DNA of 64,000 nt, from assembly GCA_024036415.1 (NCBI GenBank), contig JAMWET010001029.1, forward strand, positions 1-64,000. Direction: 5' to 3'. The notes below the pieces were generated by a model. The model was not told the origin of the DNA and did no database searches. It saw nothing but the letters and a program-made list of their open reading frames with translations. This document shows, piece by piece, positions 47,917-61,140 of the stretch (within the stretch, counting starts at the first letter, position 1; the number at the start of each line of letters is the position of its first letter). Both the position numbers and the translations under genes were made by a program. The DNA is from Prochilodus magdalenae. Its lineage: Eukaryota > Chordata > Actinopteri > Characiformes > Prochilodontidae.

Positions 47917-49487
47917 GATTTAGCGCCGTCACCATCCAAACCTCCACTCACGCTACTGCCACCAAACAATTTGATAGACTAGGTCCGCAACAAGCACATT
48001 CTGTGTGTTAGACCCACACTGGCCCATCGATGCCTTTTCTCATCCTGCCATCATAAGCTACGGTGCCAGATGTGGCAGCCACTACTGAAGTCAATCCTGT
48101 TCCTGCTCTCTGGCTCACTTTGGTCCCTGTCTTCGCTCCCCAGGTCGCTCTTGTTTCTGTTCTTGCTCCATTGGCCACTCCAGTTATAGGCCCTTCTCTG
48201 GAGGCTGCTCTAGTTACAGTTGCAGGTTTGCTCCAGTGCCAGCTCTTGCTCTGCTGGCCACTCCAGTGCTGGCTTCTGGTTCATGGGCCACTTTTTTTTT
48301 TTGTCAAATGTATACATCCTTGTACAGTTAAGCAGTATTGCTGCATCCAGTTATGTAAATGCTCTTGGTTTAAATGTCTAATTTCAGAAGGTAAGGCCCC
48401 AGGCTAATGTAATTCAGAGGTCTTCAAAGGTCTTTAATAATCCATGACTTAAACATTTTTAATCGGGTGCAAATGAAGCAGTCCCAGTTTTTTTAGTTCT
48501 CTTACAAGCTGGTTCTTGATACATCACACCTTGAATACCTACCTCTTTTAAACCTGCAAAATGGGAATACTTACATAGATGTTTCATTCCAATCCTCCAC
48601 AAACCCTGGGACAAGTTTTTATACAGGCTCTATTTGATATATGGTTGAAATATGGGCTGTTCTTCTAATCAGCTTCTTGCTGACTTGTCCCATTCTTTCT
48701 ATAACATCGATGGCTTATATGGCCTGATTCTTCCTGATCAACAAAGGCATCAGCACTAGCCATTATCTTCACTGCTGAAGTGTATCATCCACTGAAAACC
48801 ACACTTCACCCTTAATTCCCAAAATGGTGTTCTTATAGAGAGATCAACGAAACAGTTAAGGTGCCACGGTGACCTTCTACTTCTTCGACCTGAGCGAGCT
48901 TTAACCTGAAAAATCCCATGTGGAGCCAAGACTAGCAGAGCGACAGAAACATCCAGAAGAGAAGTTTGGAGAGTCCTGAAGTTTAGAAGAACTGATTAGA
49001 AGAAACAGGCAAGGAACTCACTCTGATGCATTCTTTTTCTCATGCCAAGATGACTTAGTGGCCCATCTCTTTCGATTTCTCGATCCAACTGAAAATGCAC
49101 AGGCGAGTGTGTTTGAAAAATGTTAACATCATCCAGGAAACTTTTATTACTTTCATTTCTTTGTTTAATGAGACCAGGACAAGAGGCTAGATCCAGTACT
49201 ATAGAACCAAAAGTTGTTGGTTCCTCTTTGCTGCTATAATACCCTCAACTAGATGTACATTAGATTTCACATTCAGCATTTGTGAGGTTTGCTGTTGGTG
49301 TTCCAGTTCTGTTTTCAGTGGTATTGTATATGATTCAGTTATGTACACCATTCCAGATGATGCTTGGCATGGAATCTCAGTTCATGAAGCTCTGACAGTT
49401 CTTGTGCTCATGTTGCTTCTAGAGGAAGGCTGGAAGTTCTGACGCTGTCTGTGGTCTTCATGTATGAGTAATACTATAGTCAAAACA

Positions 49488-49529
<42 letters not shown>

Positions 49530-52500
49530 TTGGAGGAGGGGTGTCCACATAATTATGGCCATGTAGAAGTCTTGTAAGAACTCTTGCATTGGTTGGCTGA
49601 CTTGTGATTTAGAGCCATTAGAATTTTATGAAGTCTTCAACGCTCATATGTTTGTCCTCAAATTTTTGAAAATTTGCCCCACAGGTAGCACTAGAAAGTG
49701 AACACTTCCATAAAAAAGGGAATTAAATAAAAATGAGCTGTTTTATGTTTTCTCCTATCCTGTCACTCAAAACTAGGTTTAAATGATGGAGAAGGAATAT
49801 ACACTGATGAAACTAGAGAACACAGAGAAGAAAAATAGAAAGGTTCTTCTGACATTTCGTGGAAATGAAAGCAGTACAGCTGTAGTTAGACAATGGTAAT
49901 TAAAACTGTGAGAACAAACCCTTCATTCTGGATTTTCTGGCATCCGTTTTCTCTTGTGTAGGCAAGATCATTTGATATCGGTCTTGAAGTGCTGCATGAT
50001 GGCACGTCTTTTCCATTCTTGATTGTATCTGATCCATTAAAAAAGACATTTTCAAAGCTTGTTATTTCAAGATTTGATATTTTACCAGTCAAACCAAAGA
50101 CTTGATGCTATCAAGCCAAGCACCTGTCATCAGTATTTGCAGTCTGAAAGTGTTTAGTGAGATTTAGTAAGAATGGTACACGAGGTGTACCATTATTTTT
50201 CTGGCAGAGATTTACTTTGGGGGCACACGTAATAACCCCTTGTGATTTTGTGAAATTCCATTGTATTAAAAGGGCTATCAGTGTTATGTGAAAGTAATTG
50301 TCCCAATTATCAGTGACGATATGTTACAGTAGTGCTGTTGTTCTTTTTTCTACTACATTTTTATTGTATCACAATCCACAATAATGCTCCTCAATCCCCA
50401 ACCCTCAAGTTTGGTATCCTTTCAAACAGTAGAGTCTCCATTAGTAAAGGACACATGAATGTAAACTGGCTGAAAAATTCTTTGGGCTGATTACAAAAGC
50501 TCATTATCCAAGTGAAGGAGGGTAAAGACTGCTGTGAATAAAGGATTTATTGGCACAGTGCTCTGTAGATCATCAGTAAATTTTTATTAATATTAATACA
50601 GAATGCAAAGAGTAAACAAGTCATATAAATATATACAAAGGCTGTTCAATACCAATGTGTGTAGTAAGGTTTGTCTGGTGTTACAAGCAAAAACCCAATG
50701 AAATAAATGGCAACAAACAACATTTTTTTATAGCAAAATCTCTGAAAGTCTGTGTGTACCATAAAGAATTTTCACTACCAAATCTCATTATTTCTACAAT
50801 TAAACTTTTTTGCCTTAATGAAAACATTATGGTTTTATGCATGTAACTGTTCACATCTGTGTTTGCTATTTATTTACTGGCTAGGAGTTTTGAGTTTTGC
50901 TAAAAAATTGCTACAGTCATTATAGAAAAGGTTAAGATTTGGTAGTGTTATGCTTGTTTTTGTAGTGATGAAACAGAGTGTTCAAATATTTATTTGCATA
51001 AGGTGTTATAGGGTCACACAAAGCAAAAGGAAGTGTAAATCAATTAACAGTCTGAATTGTGTTTTTAACTCAGCAACAAAAACCCACGCATAAACTGTAA
51101 AACTCATGACCAAGTGTATATGTGTAGAAATCTAAGACATAGAGATTAGCCTATCAAATTTGGCATGAACCTAATTCTGTTAACATAGCACACGTGTTCT
51201 GGAGAGTCTGACTCTGACTCTGAATTAGCCTTGGTCACATACTTATTGTAATAAGTAGTATCCAGTATATAACCAACATGAGTTTCCTGATAAACATGCT
51301 TGGATGATGTACTACTCTGACAAAATATGCCAGTAAGTGTGTAAAACTCTTTTCACAATGTACTGTATCACAGAATCATTTAAATAAGCAGCATGTATGA
51401 GATGTACACAGTGAATGTCTTTACATACTTTTTGTAGTCTGATCATATTCCGATTTCCGCAGGTATCTGATTATTCAAGTGGCTATGTAAATAGCATACT
51501 CTGGTTTCTTAATCCATATTAAGGCTTAGAAATCTAATTATGAAATCTGATAATCAGATGAAATCTGATTTATTTCCAATTTCTCTGTCTGTGCATGTGC
51601 AAAAAACAAACATATAATGTTTAACATTCCAACTGCAAGATTGCAACAAAGCACTTTTGGAGTGTAGAGTGACCCAGAAAAATGTAAATATGCTTCTACA
51701 TGGTGTATGTTCGTATTTTCAGGCAAAGTCACATTTGTTTTTTTAAAGCTGTAGAATGAACTTTGAGATTTACTATATGGTAAGTCTTATGCTTTAAGTT
51801 AAATTATTTATTTGTTTGTTGCCTGAGTTTCTTCACTACCTCAGAAGCGATAAATCTGCATTCAATCTAAAAATGCATTGCTGACAAAATCCAATTTTCT
51901 GCACCTAAAAACAACTTGGATAGAAGTAGTAAAGCATCAGGACAAAAATGTAGTATGTCCTATAGTATAACTGCAGTGGAAGTTTGTAAATTTCATTACT
52001 AAGTTTTGCAGGTTATGTTGGTATAAAATACAATAGTAAATCTCAAGATATCATGAACATAATACAATGAAATTCTAAAAGATAATGACATTTAACATAA
52101 TTTTTGGCAAATTAGTAAATTAGCAGTAACATATTTAATAGCTTTAATATGTAATTTAGCAGCTGTACATACACACAGTGTTAATGTTTTCAACCGAATA
52201 TAAGAGGATTACTAGAAAATCTAAAATGAAATAAAACATATTCTGTTACAGATATCAGATTTTTCTTCAATAGCAAAACAAAACAAACATATTATACAGC
52301 AAAAACAAGATCTGTCTTTCTTTCTCAATTATCGCTCAGATATGACTTCATTATGACTAATAATAAGATTAACACTTTGGAAATAATGTGTCTAAAGAAA
52401 AAAACCAAAATCTAACAACATTCACAGTATGAGTATATGAAATAACATGTTATACATCGTAAGTGATCATAATTATGCATGGAATTTGTTGTAGGTGTTC

Positions 52501-52740
52501 ATATATAGTGCACGACTTAAGCTAACATGCTTGCCATGAGCCAATGTATAAGCTAGGAGCCAATATGTTAACCCCAAACTAATTTGCTAACTAATTAAAG
52601 TTTTATGCTTTAAGACTACATAGGAAACATAGTTACCCCTAAAGATACATGAGAATGCAACACTGAAATCGATGGTATGCATATATTCTGCTATATATAT
52701 ATCCTTTACATCCTATAACACACTACCAAAACTTTTGAAG
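47917..52740. other. Upstream flank and noncoding stretch
   Basis: The 48,063-48,407 stretch is a CT-rich, internally repetitive tract whose plus-strand frame is low complexity. A TG microsatellite lies at 49,500-49,526 next to (TA)n. Around 48.76-49.0 kb, fragments in several frames (WSQ, SYREI, LRPERA-like in the mirror copy) hint at a decayed coding relic that I do not recognise. The rest is AT-rich with no gene. Confidence 0.45.
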
Positions 52741-55715
52741 TACATCTCATAAAACACTACTGAAGCACATCCCATAAAACACTACTGAAGCACATCCCAT
52801 AAAACACTACTGAAGCACATCCCATACAACACTACTGAAGCACATCCCATAAAAGCACTACTGAAGTACATCCCATAAAACACTACTGAAGCACATCCCA
52901 TACAACACTACTGAAGCACATCCCATACAACACTACTGAAGTACATCCCATAAAACACTACTGAAGCACATCCCATAAAACACTACTGAAGCACCTCCCA
53001 TAAAACACTACTGAAGCACATCCCATAAAACACTACTGAAGCACATCCCATAAAACACTACTGAAGCACATCCCATAAAACACTACTGAAGCACATCCCA
53101 TAAAACACTACTGAAGCACATCCCATAAAACACTACTGAAGGACATCCCATAAAACACTACTGAAGGACATCCCATACAACACTACTGAAGTACATCCCA
53201 TAAAACACTACTGAAGGACATACCATAAAACACAACTGAAGCACATCCCATACAACACTACTGAAGTACATCCCATAAAACACTACTGAAGCACATCCCA
53301 TAAAACACTACTGAAGCACATCCCATAAAACACTACTGAAGCACCTACCTTAAAACACTACTGAAGTACATCCCATACAACACTACTGAAGCACATCCCA
53401 TACAACACTACTGAAGTACATCCCATAAAACACTACTGAAGCACATCCCATACAACACTACTGAAGCACATCCCATAAAACACTACTGAAGCACATCCCA
53501 TAAAACACTACTGAAGTACATCCCATAAAACACTACTGAAGCACCTCCCATAAAACACTACTGAAGCACATCCCATAAAACACTACTGAAGCACATCCCA
53601 TACAACACTACTGAAGCACATCCCATACAACACTACTGAAGCACATCCCATAAAACACTACTGAAGCACATCCCATAAAACACTACTGATGTACATCCCA
53701 TAAAACACTACTGAAGGACATCCCATAAAACACTACTGAAGGACATCCCATAAAACACTACTGAAGGACATCCCATACAACACTACTGAAGTACATCCCA
53801 TAAAACACTACTGAAGCACATCCCATAAAACACTACTGAAGCACATCCCATAAAACACTACTGAAGCACATCCCATAAAACACTACTGAAGCACATCCCA
53901 TAAAACACTACTGAAGCACATCCCATAAAACACTACTGAAGTACATCCCATAAAACACTACGGAAGCATGTCCCATACAACACTACTAAAGCACCTCCCA
54001 TAAAACACTACTGAAGCACATCCCATAAAACACTACTGAAGCACCTACCTTAAAACACTACTGAAGCATGTCCCATAAAACACTACTGAAGTACATCCCA
54101 TAAAACACTACTGAAGCACCTCCCATACAACACTACTGAAGGACATCCCATAAAACACTACTGAAGTACATCCCATAAAACACTACTGAAGCACATCCCA
54201 TAAAACACTACTGAAGCACATCCCATAAAACACTACTGAAGTACATCCCATACAACACTACTGAAGCACCTACCTTAAAACACTACTGAAGCATGTCCCA
54301 TAAAACACTACTGAAGCACATCCCATACAACACTACTGAAGCACATCCCATACAACACTACTGAAGCACATCCCATAAAACACTACTGAAGCACCTACCT
54401 TAAAACACTACTGAAGGACATCCCATACAACACTACTGAAGCACATCCCATACAACACTACTGAAGCACATCCCATAAAACACTACTGAAGCACATCCCA
54501 TAAAACACTACTGAAGCACCTCCCATAAAACACTACTGAAGTACATCCCATAAAACACTACTGAAGCACATCCCATACAACACTACTGAAGCACATCCCA
54601 TAAAACACTACTGAAGCACATCCCATACAACACTACTGAAGCACATCCCATAAAACACTACTGAAGCACATCCCATACAACACTACTGAAGCACATCCCA
54701 TACAACACTACTGAAGCACATCCCATAAAACACTACTGAAGCACATCCCATAAAACACTACTGAAGTACATCCCATAAAACACTACTGAAGCACATCCCA
54801 TAAAACACTACTGAAGCACATCCCATAAAACACTACTGAAGCACATCCCATAAAACACTACTGAAGCACATCCCATAAAACACTACTGAAGCACATCCCA
54901 TAAAACACTACTGAAGCACATCCCATAAAACACTACTGAAGCACATCCCATACAACACTACTGAAGCACATCCCATAAAACACTACTGAAGCACATCCCA
55001 TACAACACTACTGAGCAGCCCATACAACATACTGAAGCACATCCCATAAAACACTACTGAAGTACATCCCATAAAACACTACTGAAGTACATCCCATAAA
55101 ACACTACTGAAGCACATCCCATAAAACACTACTGAAGCACATCCCATAAAACACTACTGAAGCACATCCCATAAAACACTACTGAAGCACATCCCATAAA
55201 ACACTACTGAAGTACATCCCATAAAACACTACTGAAGTACATCCCATAAAACACTACTGAAGCACATCCCATAAAACACTACTGAAGCACATCCCATAAA
55301 ACACTACTGAAGCACATCCCATACAACACTACTGAAGCACATCCCATAAAACACTACTGAAGCACATCCCATAAAACACTACTGAAGTACATCCCATAAA
55401 ACACTACTGAAGCACATCCCATACAACACTACTGAAGCACATCCCATAAAACACTACTGAAGCACATCCCATACAACACTACTGAAGTACATCCCATAAA
55501 ACACTATTGAAGCACATCCCATAAAACACTACTGAAGTACATCCCATAAAACACTACTGAAGCACATCCCATACAACACTACTGAAGCACATCCCATACA
55601 ACACTACTGAAGGACATCCCATACAACACTACTGAAGCACATCCCATAACATAGTACCGAAGCACCTACCTTAAAACCCTATTGAGGCACATCCCATAAA
55701 ACACTAGTGAAACAC
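52741..55715 (+). repeat. 25-bp minisatellite, about 119 units
   Basis: Unit CACATCCCATAAAACACTAC plus TGAAG. Nearly every unit is exactly 25 bases. Variation is confined to a few positions: the base after GAAG (C, T or G), ATAAAAC versus ATACAAC, and occasional CACCTCCC or CATGTCCC or CACCTACCTT units. One disrupted unit lies at 55,013-55,033. There are no spacers between units, so this is not a CRISPR. The 25-base period does not preserve a reading frame. Confidence 0.97.
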
Positions 55716-57183
55716 ATTATACCCTAAGTATCAATAATAAAATAGAAACAATCAGGATAAAAAATCTAACTACACAGTTAATTGCTACAAGCACACTGCC
55801 CCGTACAGTTAATCCAGATTTAGAGCGCAGTCTAACTGTCGTGGAGATGTTGGAATGTTTTATTTTTTCCTCCTCTAAATCATCTACCTGCACATTAGAT
55901 CCAATTCCTACAAGGTTACATAAAGAAGTTCTGCCAGAAATAACCAAGTCTCTTCTCTCTATTGTAAAGTCTTTTCTTAGTCTTGGGCATGTTACAAAAT
56001 GTTTTAAACTAGCATTAATCAATGCTTTTAAATGAGCAAACTATAGACTTACTTCAAATCTCCACTTTATATCAAATATCTTAAATAAATGAAGCTCCTA
56101 CCTGCAAAGGAGTGAAGTACATGAAAAATTTGGATCAGTTTGGATTTAGGCCTCATCAGTTTGCAACACAGTGAAGCTGCTGACAGGTTGTTTCAGCCAA
56201 ACCAGATGATACATTGCAAATGAATAAGATGAAAGCTTGTGTAGACGATATAAAAGACTGCATTGCAAGTAACTTCCTCCCACTCAATTCAGATAAAACA
56301 GAAATTCTTTATTTTGGACACAAACCTGTCATAAACATGCCTTTATTACGCCAAGGTTGGATTACTGTCATGGCCAGCTTTCTGGTTGTTACAGTAAAAA
56401 CTTCCAGCCAGAGTTTTTATGAGCAAATTTGACCATATGAGTCCAGTCTTATCAACCTTACACTGGTTGCCAGTTAAATTCTTCACTGATGATAAAATTC
56501 TTCTGACATATAAAGCGCTAAACAGCCTTGTTCCTTAGTACCACAGTGAACTTATCTTGTACTCTGAAACAACATGTGAACTCATACTATTAGTTCGTAG
56601 AATTAATAAATTTACCTCAGGGGCGGGGCCTTTTCATACAAAGCCCTCAGCATTGGAATAACCTTCCAGTCAGTGTTTAGGACTCAATTAGAACAGTCCC
56701 GATCTTTAAGTCTACACTTAAAACCTACCTGTTTAGTCATGCCTTTGGTAATTAGTTTTCTTGCTTGATAAATTGTGTAGGTCTGAGGGTGCACTGACAG
56801 AGAGTATTAGGCAAACTGAGAAAGTTGGTGCTATCATCCTGCTGCTGCATCATGCATTCACTCGGGTTTGCTGACAGTGGAGAGAAGGATTGCTGACTTC
56901 TGAGGGAGCCCTCATGTCTTTGTTTTCTTTGCCCAAGCTGAGCTACTACCCAAACTGTATGATCTAATGTAGAGCTACTGCTCACACTGGGTGCTCTGCT
57001 GCTACTGCTTCATTCATTCCATCCATTACTAAAAGTTATCCTATTCTGTATTGCCTATAATTGTAAATTCTGATGCCCTTTTTTGTTTGTCAACCAGAGG
57101 AGGATAGGCTCCCCTTTTGAGTCTTGCTTCCTCTTGGGGTTTCTTTCTTTTGCTCTATAGAAATAAATTTGACCTGACTTGAA
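55716..57183 (+). mobile_element. L2-like LINE fragment, 3' part of reverse transcriptase and tail
   Basis: In broken frames the plus strand encodes reverse-transcriptase marks of the L2/CR1-type group: CTLDPIPTRL with LHKEVLPEI-like at about 55,890-55,945, KDCIASNFLPLNSDKTEILY near 56,250-56,320, and LHWLPVKF, YKALNSLVPQYHSE and PSALEWNNLPVSV-like blocks at 56,460-56,680. A 3' UTR with CAGAGGAGGATAGGCTCCCC and a final AAATTTGACCTGACTTGAA tail follows. Catalytic blocks in the middle are missing, so it is a dead, internally deleted copy. It begins where the 25-bp array stops, and array units resume just after it. Confidence 0.8.
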
Positions 57184-57199
57184 CCATGTCCAAGAAAAC

Positions 57200-57252
57200 T
57201 ATAGTGAAGCAATTTCCATAAACACTACTGAAGCACATGTCATAAAACGCTA
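57200..57252 (+). repeat. Stray 25-bp minisatellite units beyond the LINE
   Basis: Two diverged units (CATAAACACTACTGAAGCAC, then ATGTCATAAAACGCTA) lie immediately after the LINE tail. Further degenerate units are at about 57,909-57,975 (CTACCGAAGTACATTGCATA, CCCATAGAACCCTA). They suggest the array once extended further and was split by insertions. Confidence 0.7.
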
Positions 57253-59199
57253 AGAATCATAGATATCTATGAGGCTTTTTCAGCCTAAAATTATTAATGT
57301 AATTGCTGCTAGTCAAAATGCAATTACAGATGTCTTTATTTTATACAAAAATAAAATGTGATTAGTTGTAATTAATAATATACAGCTATTAGTAATATTA
57401 TTTATACTACTCAAAAGAGATTTTTGGGTTGCTACAAGTGTATTTTAGAGATCTAAATGAGTACATTTCTCTATTGTATATTGTAACTTGCTATAACTAT
57501 ATTAAAGATCTTGAATAAGTGTTTCTACTAATCAGAATTCAATTCAATTACAGATACAACATGTGGACCTGGATTTGTAAGTAAAACTAATAAAGTCCAG
57601 ATGTTGGATGTTTTACCAACATGTTGAATAGTAAAAGTGAAATAGTAAAATTAAAAAGTGAAAATCTATGTATACAATAGTATATATGACATATATACTT
57701 GACATTATGACTAGTCAAATGGCATAGCAGATATCTGGAATCCTAGTTTTGTAAAAAAAACACTATATAAATAAATGTTGACATGACTTGACTTGTTTTG
57801 GAATTTTAAATTTGAGTTTTTACTAGTAAAAACAGAGTAATGGCTCGTATTAATGGTCTCATTTAGGTTAAAAGGTTAAAAGACAAGTAGGCCTGTAGGA
57901 CCCATTTGTTCCATAGAATGCTACCGAAGTACATTGCATAGAACCCTAATGAAATATGTCCCATAGAACCCTACAGCTTTTCTTCATTAGATGTGATTTT
58001 ACACCCCCGCCAACCCTCGCAATCCCCAGTTTAAGTTTAAGCAGTGCTGGATGGAGAAGAAAAGGAATAGACAGGACACAGTGCTATGTATCAGCCTTGC
58101 AGGGCTACAATTCTCTGCAGTGTGTTTCGCAGTGCTGGCTTGTAAATAGAAAACTTTCAGCCATGATTGGTAAATAAAACTTTCAGCCATGATTGGGTTT
58201 TTCCATTGGACCAATCCACTGGTCATGTCCTCTTACTGCTGCCCAGAATTATTATTATATAAATTACAATATGTAATATAAATTAATAAAATATGTCTAG
58301 AATTCACCCAGTAGTTTCTACAGTCGCTATTCATTGTGTACATTATTGCAATGCTTTGATCTTGCTCCTTAGGTCTCACCATTTTTTTAGGATGCGTACA
58401 AAAACACTTTCCGTGAACTTAATAGAGCGCTGACCAGTGCAAACAGAGAGTCAAATTCTTTGGTAGAAAGAATCAAAATCTCAATTTACAGTAAAAACAT
58501 GAGGTCCTGTTAAGTGAGACATGCAGCTTGGTAAATCTGGTAAAATGCTTTCACTGCACACTTATGCAAAGTTTATGTTACTATGTGAATGCAATGTCAA
58601 CTATGTCTAGAATGGCTTTATAATAAATTATTATCCAAAATGCTTCATGTGTCAAAAGTGGTGGGCAAATTTCATGGTAGACTTAAAGGTTTTTGAAAAG
58701 TGGCTAGAAATATCATATTAGATTAGCCACCCTACTTACTCTGTAGCTTACAGAACTGTAGTTATAAGGAGTGTTTTAGTCTGTTTTCCGACTGCTCTTT
58801 TAGAATTTATCAAGTACAAGTCACATATAGAGTTTATCAAATACAGTCTCTGCAATAGGCACAAGAACAAGCAAGAGTAGTCCACAATTATTCATATAAA
58901 ACAGGAACCTTTTCACAGTCACACCTCTTAACTGCATCTAAGCAGCATCACATCAACAGCAACACAACAAGTTACCAGTATTTCCCCAATTGCTGATGCA
59001 GCTGTATCCCATGCCAATACACTTACTGGTTTAGCTTTATTCAATATTGCAGTAGTCTGTTCCAGAGATACAATACCATGTTAACGTTGCTGTGAAAGTC
59101 TTCTATTAGGATTAAAGCAGTTATGTATAATTGTTTTTAGCAGCAGTTAAACCAGCATATGCTAACCTTTTCTGAGCTACTGCCCAGTGGTAAGAGGTG
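57253..59199. other. AT-rich spacer
   Basis: No gene is seen. A short second LINE-type tail (ACTATATAAATAAATGTTGA with CATGACTTGACTTG) ends near 57,797. The open frames at 57,956-58,177 and 57,999-58,226 have no recognisable content. Confidence 0.5.
58143..58196 (+). repeat. Two-copy tandem duplication of about 26 bp
   Basis: ACTTTCAGCCATGATTGG occurs twice, each preceded by a TAAATA-like lead, with one small length difference between copies. Confidence 0.8.
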
Positions 59200-60330
59200 T
59201 CATCGTTCAGTAGACAAAGAGTGGGATTCTTGTTAATTGAAATGTCCAACATTTATATAATACAGATAATGCAGGTGCCCAACATGTACTTATCACACTG
59301 CAGTCCCAAAACATATGCAAAAACGTACCAACAGAGTCCGTGTCACAAACAGAACTGTAAGGCCTGGGAAGCCTGCTTATTTTATGTCTTAACGGGGTGT
59401 GGAGTAAGCCCTGTGTATACATTTAAAACTGATTAACTGATGAGCAAAACTCTATAAGGTAATATTCAGATTAGACCACATCGGTTCCCATTTAGGATGA
59501 AATCCAAGCTGATAGATATGTGTTATCAATCAGTGTTTCTGAACTGGGACGCGGTGGGGAGAAAGTGAAGCATCCCATGGCACTCCATAAGCCTTCATGG
59601 CTGATCTGAGTCTAAGATATAGTCTAAGAATAAGAGGTACTCAGGATAGAGAATGCTTCTCTCAAGTCTGTAAGAAGATTCAATTTGGAGTGGCCTCCTA
59701 CAGTCCTTTCAGACATTCTCCAGGCTTTCTCCAGCCATTCTCTTTTAATGTGGATATAATAATATTTCCAAATTTAAAGTATGTTTTCTTAAGGCCAAAA
59801 TCTGTTTAAGGTAAGTCTGTGGGGTTTGATCAAGGCCTCCCCTCCCCTCAATACACCACCAGGAAACTTGCAACTACTCTAAGTTCACTCAGGAGGAAAC
59901 AGCCCTAAGCTAAAAGGATAAATAATACAGATTTAATGTAATACAGATTTGGCAAGGAGAGGCCTTCTGCCTCCTTCCACCAATGTAAAGCAGTCTGACT
60001 TACTCTGGCACACTTTCCCTCCCACGTGAATTCGGAAATCAGAGAATTCACTTCATCAATAAATTCAATTGGAATTTATAAAATATTAACTAGAGGAAGA
60101 AAAATCATTTGTACTACAGAGATTCTTACTATAAGTCAGATCTTTAATGTTGACATGAATCTTCTGCATCAGAGAATTGTAATTTTCTTTTGCTATTTTA
60201 GTTAGCGAAGGATGCCTGAAGGCTTTTAAAATCAGGGCAGCCTCAACATCTGCCCATTCTAACGGATAAGAAAGTTGGTAAAAATAAATTATGTACGCAA
60301 AACTCCTTTTTATTATAAACGTATCCATGC
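59200..60330 (-). mobile_element. L1/Tx1-like LINE fragment
   Basis: On the minus strand, separated open pieces resemble the region after the reverse-transcriptase core of L1-clade elements. The piece at 59,207-59,422 has VGTFLHMFWDCSVI preceded by a CDTD segment, the cysteine/histidine pattern near the ORF2 end. The piece at 60,086-60,328 has LILKAFRHPSLTK with a helical tail, and the sequence between has the style of the thumb region. Frames are broken and both ends are missing. Confidence 0.6.
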
Positions 60331-60890
60331 AATGTTAATGTCATGCCAATGCATAAAGCAAATGTGTAAGCTCAAGTGTTAAGGCCCTGAGATAATATGG
60401 TGGGTGTAAGATTTCTGTCTTTGCCTCATTGCCTGTCTCAGTTTTATTTCATTTCATTCCTGTTTTCTCTTCCTTAATGATAACCATTCACCCACCACTT
60501 TGGCTAGTTGAAGTTGACCATCATTAATCTTACTTACTCTTTACTATATAGTACAATTTACTACTAGCCCTCTGTTAGTGAACTGAATAAGTTGTAATAT
60601 TAGCTGAGATCTGCTTATCGTAGAGACTCACTGCCCTTCTCGGTGTACATTTTGAATGACAGAAATACATTCAATTCTTTGAGTGCTGAGCAACAGCCAA
60701 CATCTTACACATACAAACAACAGGAATAGATAATAAATGTAATCTGTAGCATCTATCCTGCATAGATTGGTATTGACTGGCCCTGGTGTCCATACCTTCA
60801 TTAAAAACAATGAATTGGAATGTTTGGACATAGCTTGGTAGTGCATGGTAGTGTTGAAACATGCAGGAAATAATTCTTCTATGCTTTGCA
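60331..60890. other. AT-rich spacer
   Basis: The minus-strand open frames at 60,628-60,891 overlap one another and show no recognisable domain. I see no gene. Confidence 0.45.
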
Positions 60891-60933
60891 CATATATATA
60901 TATATATATATATATTGTGTTGCTATGTTTATA

Positions 60934-60989
<56 letters not shown>

Positions 60990-61051
60990 TGTGTTGCTAT
61001 GTTTTATATAACTAGTAAATCATTATATCCTCTAACAAACCAATATTGTTA

Positions 61052-61085
<34 letters not shown>
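60891..61085. repeat. (TA)n microsatellites with a direct duplication
   Basis: Three long TA tracts (about 60,892-60,914, 60,940-60,990 and 61,056-61,085) are separated by sequence in which ATTGTGTTGCTATGTTT plus ATATAACTA occurs twice, near 60,913 and 60,987. The open frame across the tracts is not a gene. Confidence 0.85.
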
Positions 61086-61091
<6 letters not shown>

Positions 61092-61140
61092 ATAATTTTA
61101 ACAATATTGGTTTGTTAGAGGATATAATGATTTACTAGTT
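61010..61140. repeat. 48-bp hairpin with a (TA)n loop
   Basis: AACTAGTAAATCATTATATC and the rest of an arm to about 61,058 reappears in reverse complement at 61,093-61,140 with one T missing. The loop is (TA)n. A cruciform-prone sequence or the termini of a small inverted-repeat element would look like this. Confidence 0.9.

Larger units (their letters stand above)
27553..55715. repeat. Right arm of the giant inverted repeat (cleaner copy)
   Basis: Reverse complement of the left arm. It carries the intact FFAR receptor, the readable multi-exon acidic-repeat gene and a nearly perfect minisatellite. Accuracy appears to rise with distance from the apex: the Tc1 element at 31-33 kb is broken, and a C run at 30,211-30,220 replaces an A/T run of the left arm. 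From about 36 kb outward open frames are long and intact. Confidence 0.95.

Noticed and set aside
47693..47947. Alternative reading of the 5' region of the acidic-repeat gene starting MEVWMVT
   Set aside because: Hydrophobic and without recognisable domain. The KERMEERDEQATSKP part is suggestive but no splice path joins it to the downstream exons.
48063..48407. 114-codon open frame
   Set aside because: Low-complexity Pro/Val/Leu frame through a CT-rich internally repetitive tract, not conserved as an open frame in the mirror.
52741..55715. CRISPR array
   Set aside because: Units are directly adjacent with no spacers, in a vertebrate context; it is a minisatellite.
60861..61052. 63-codon open frame
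   Set aside because: It is a frame through (TA)n microsatellites.
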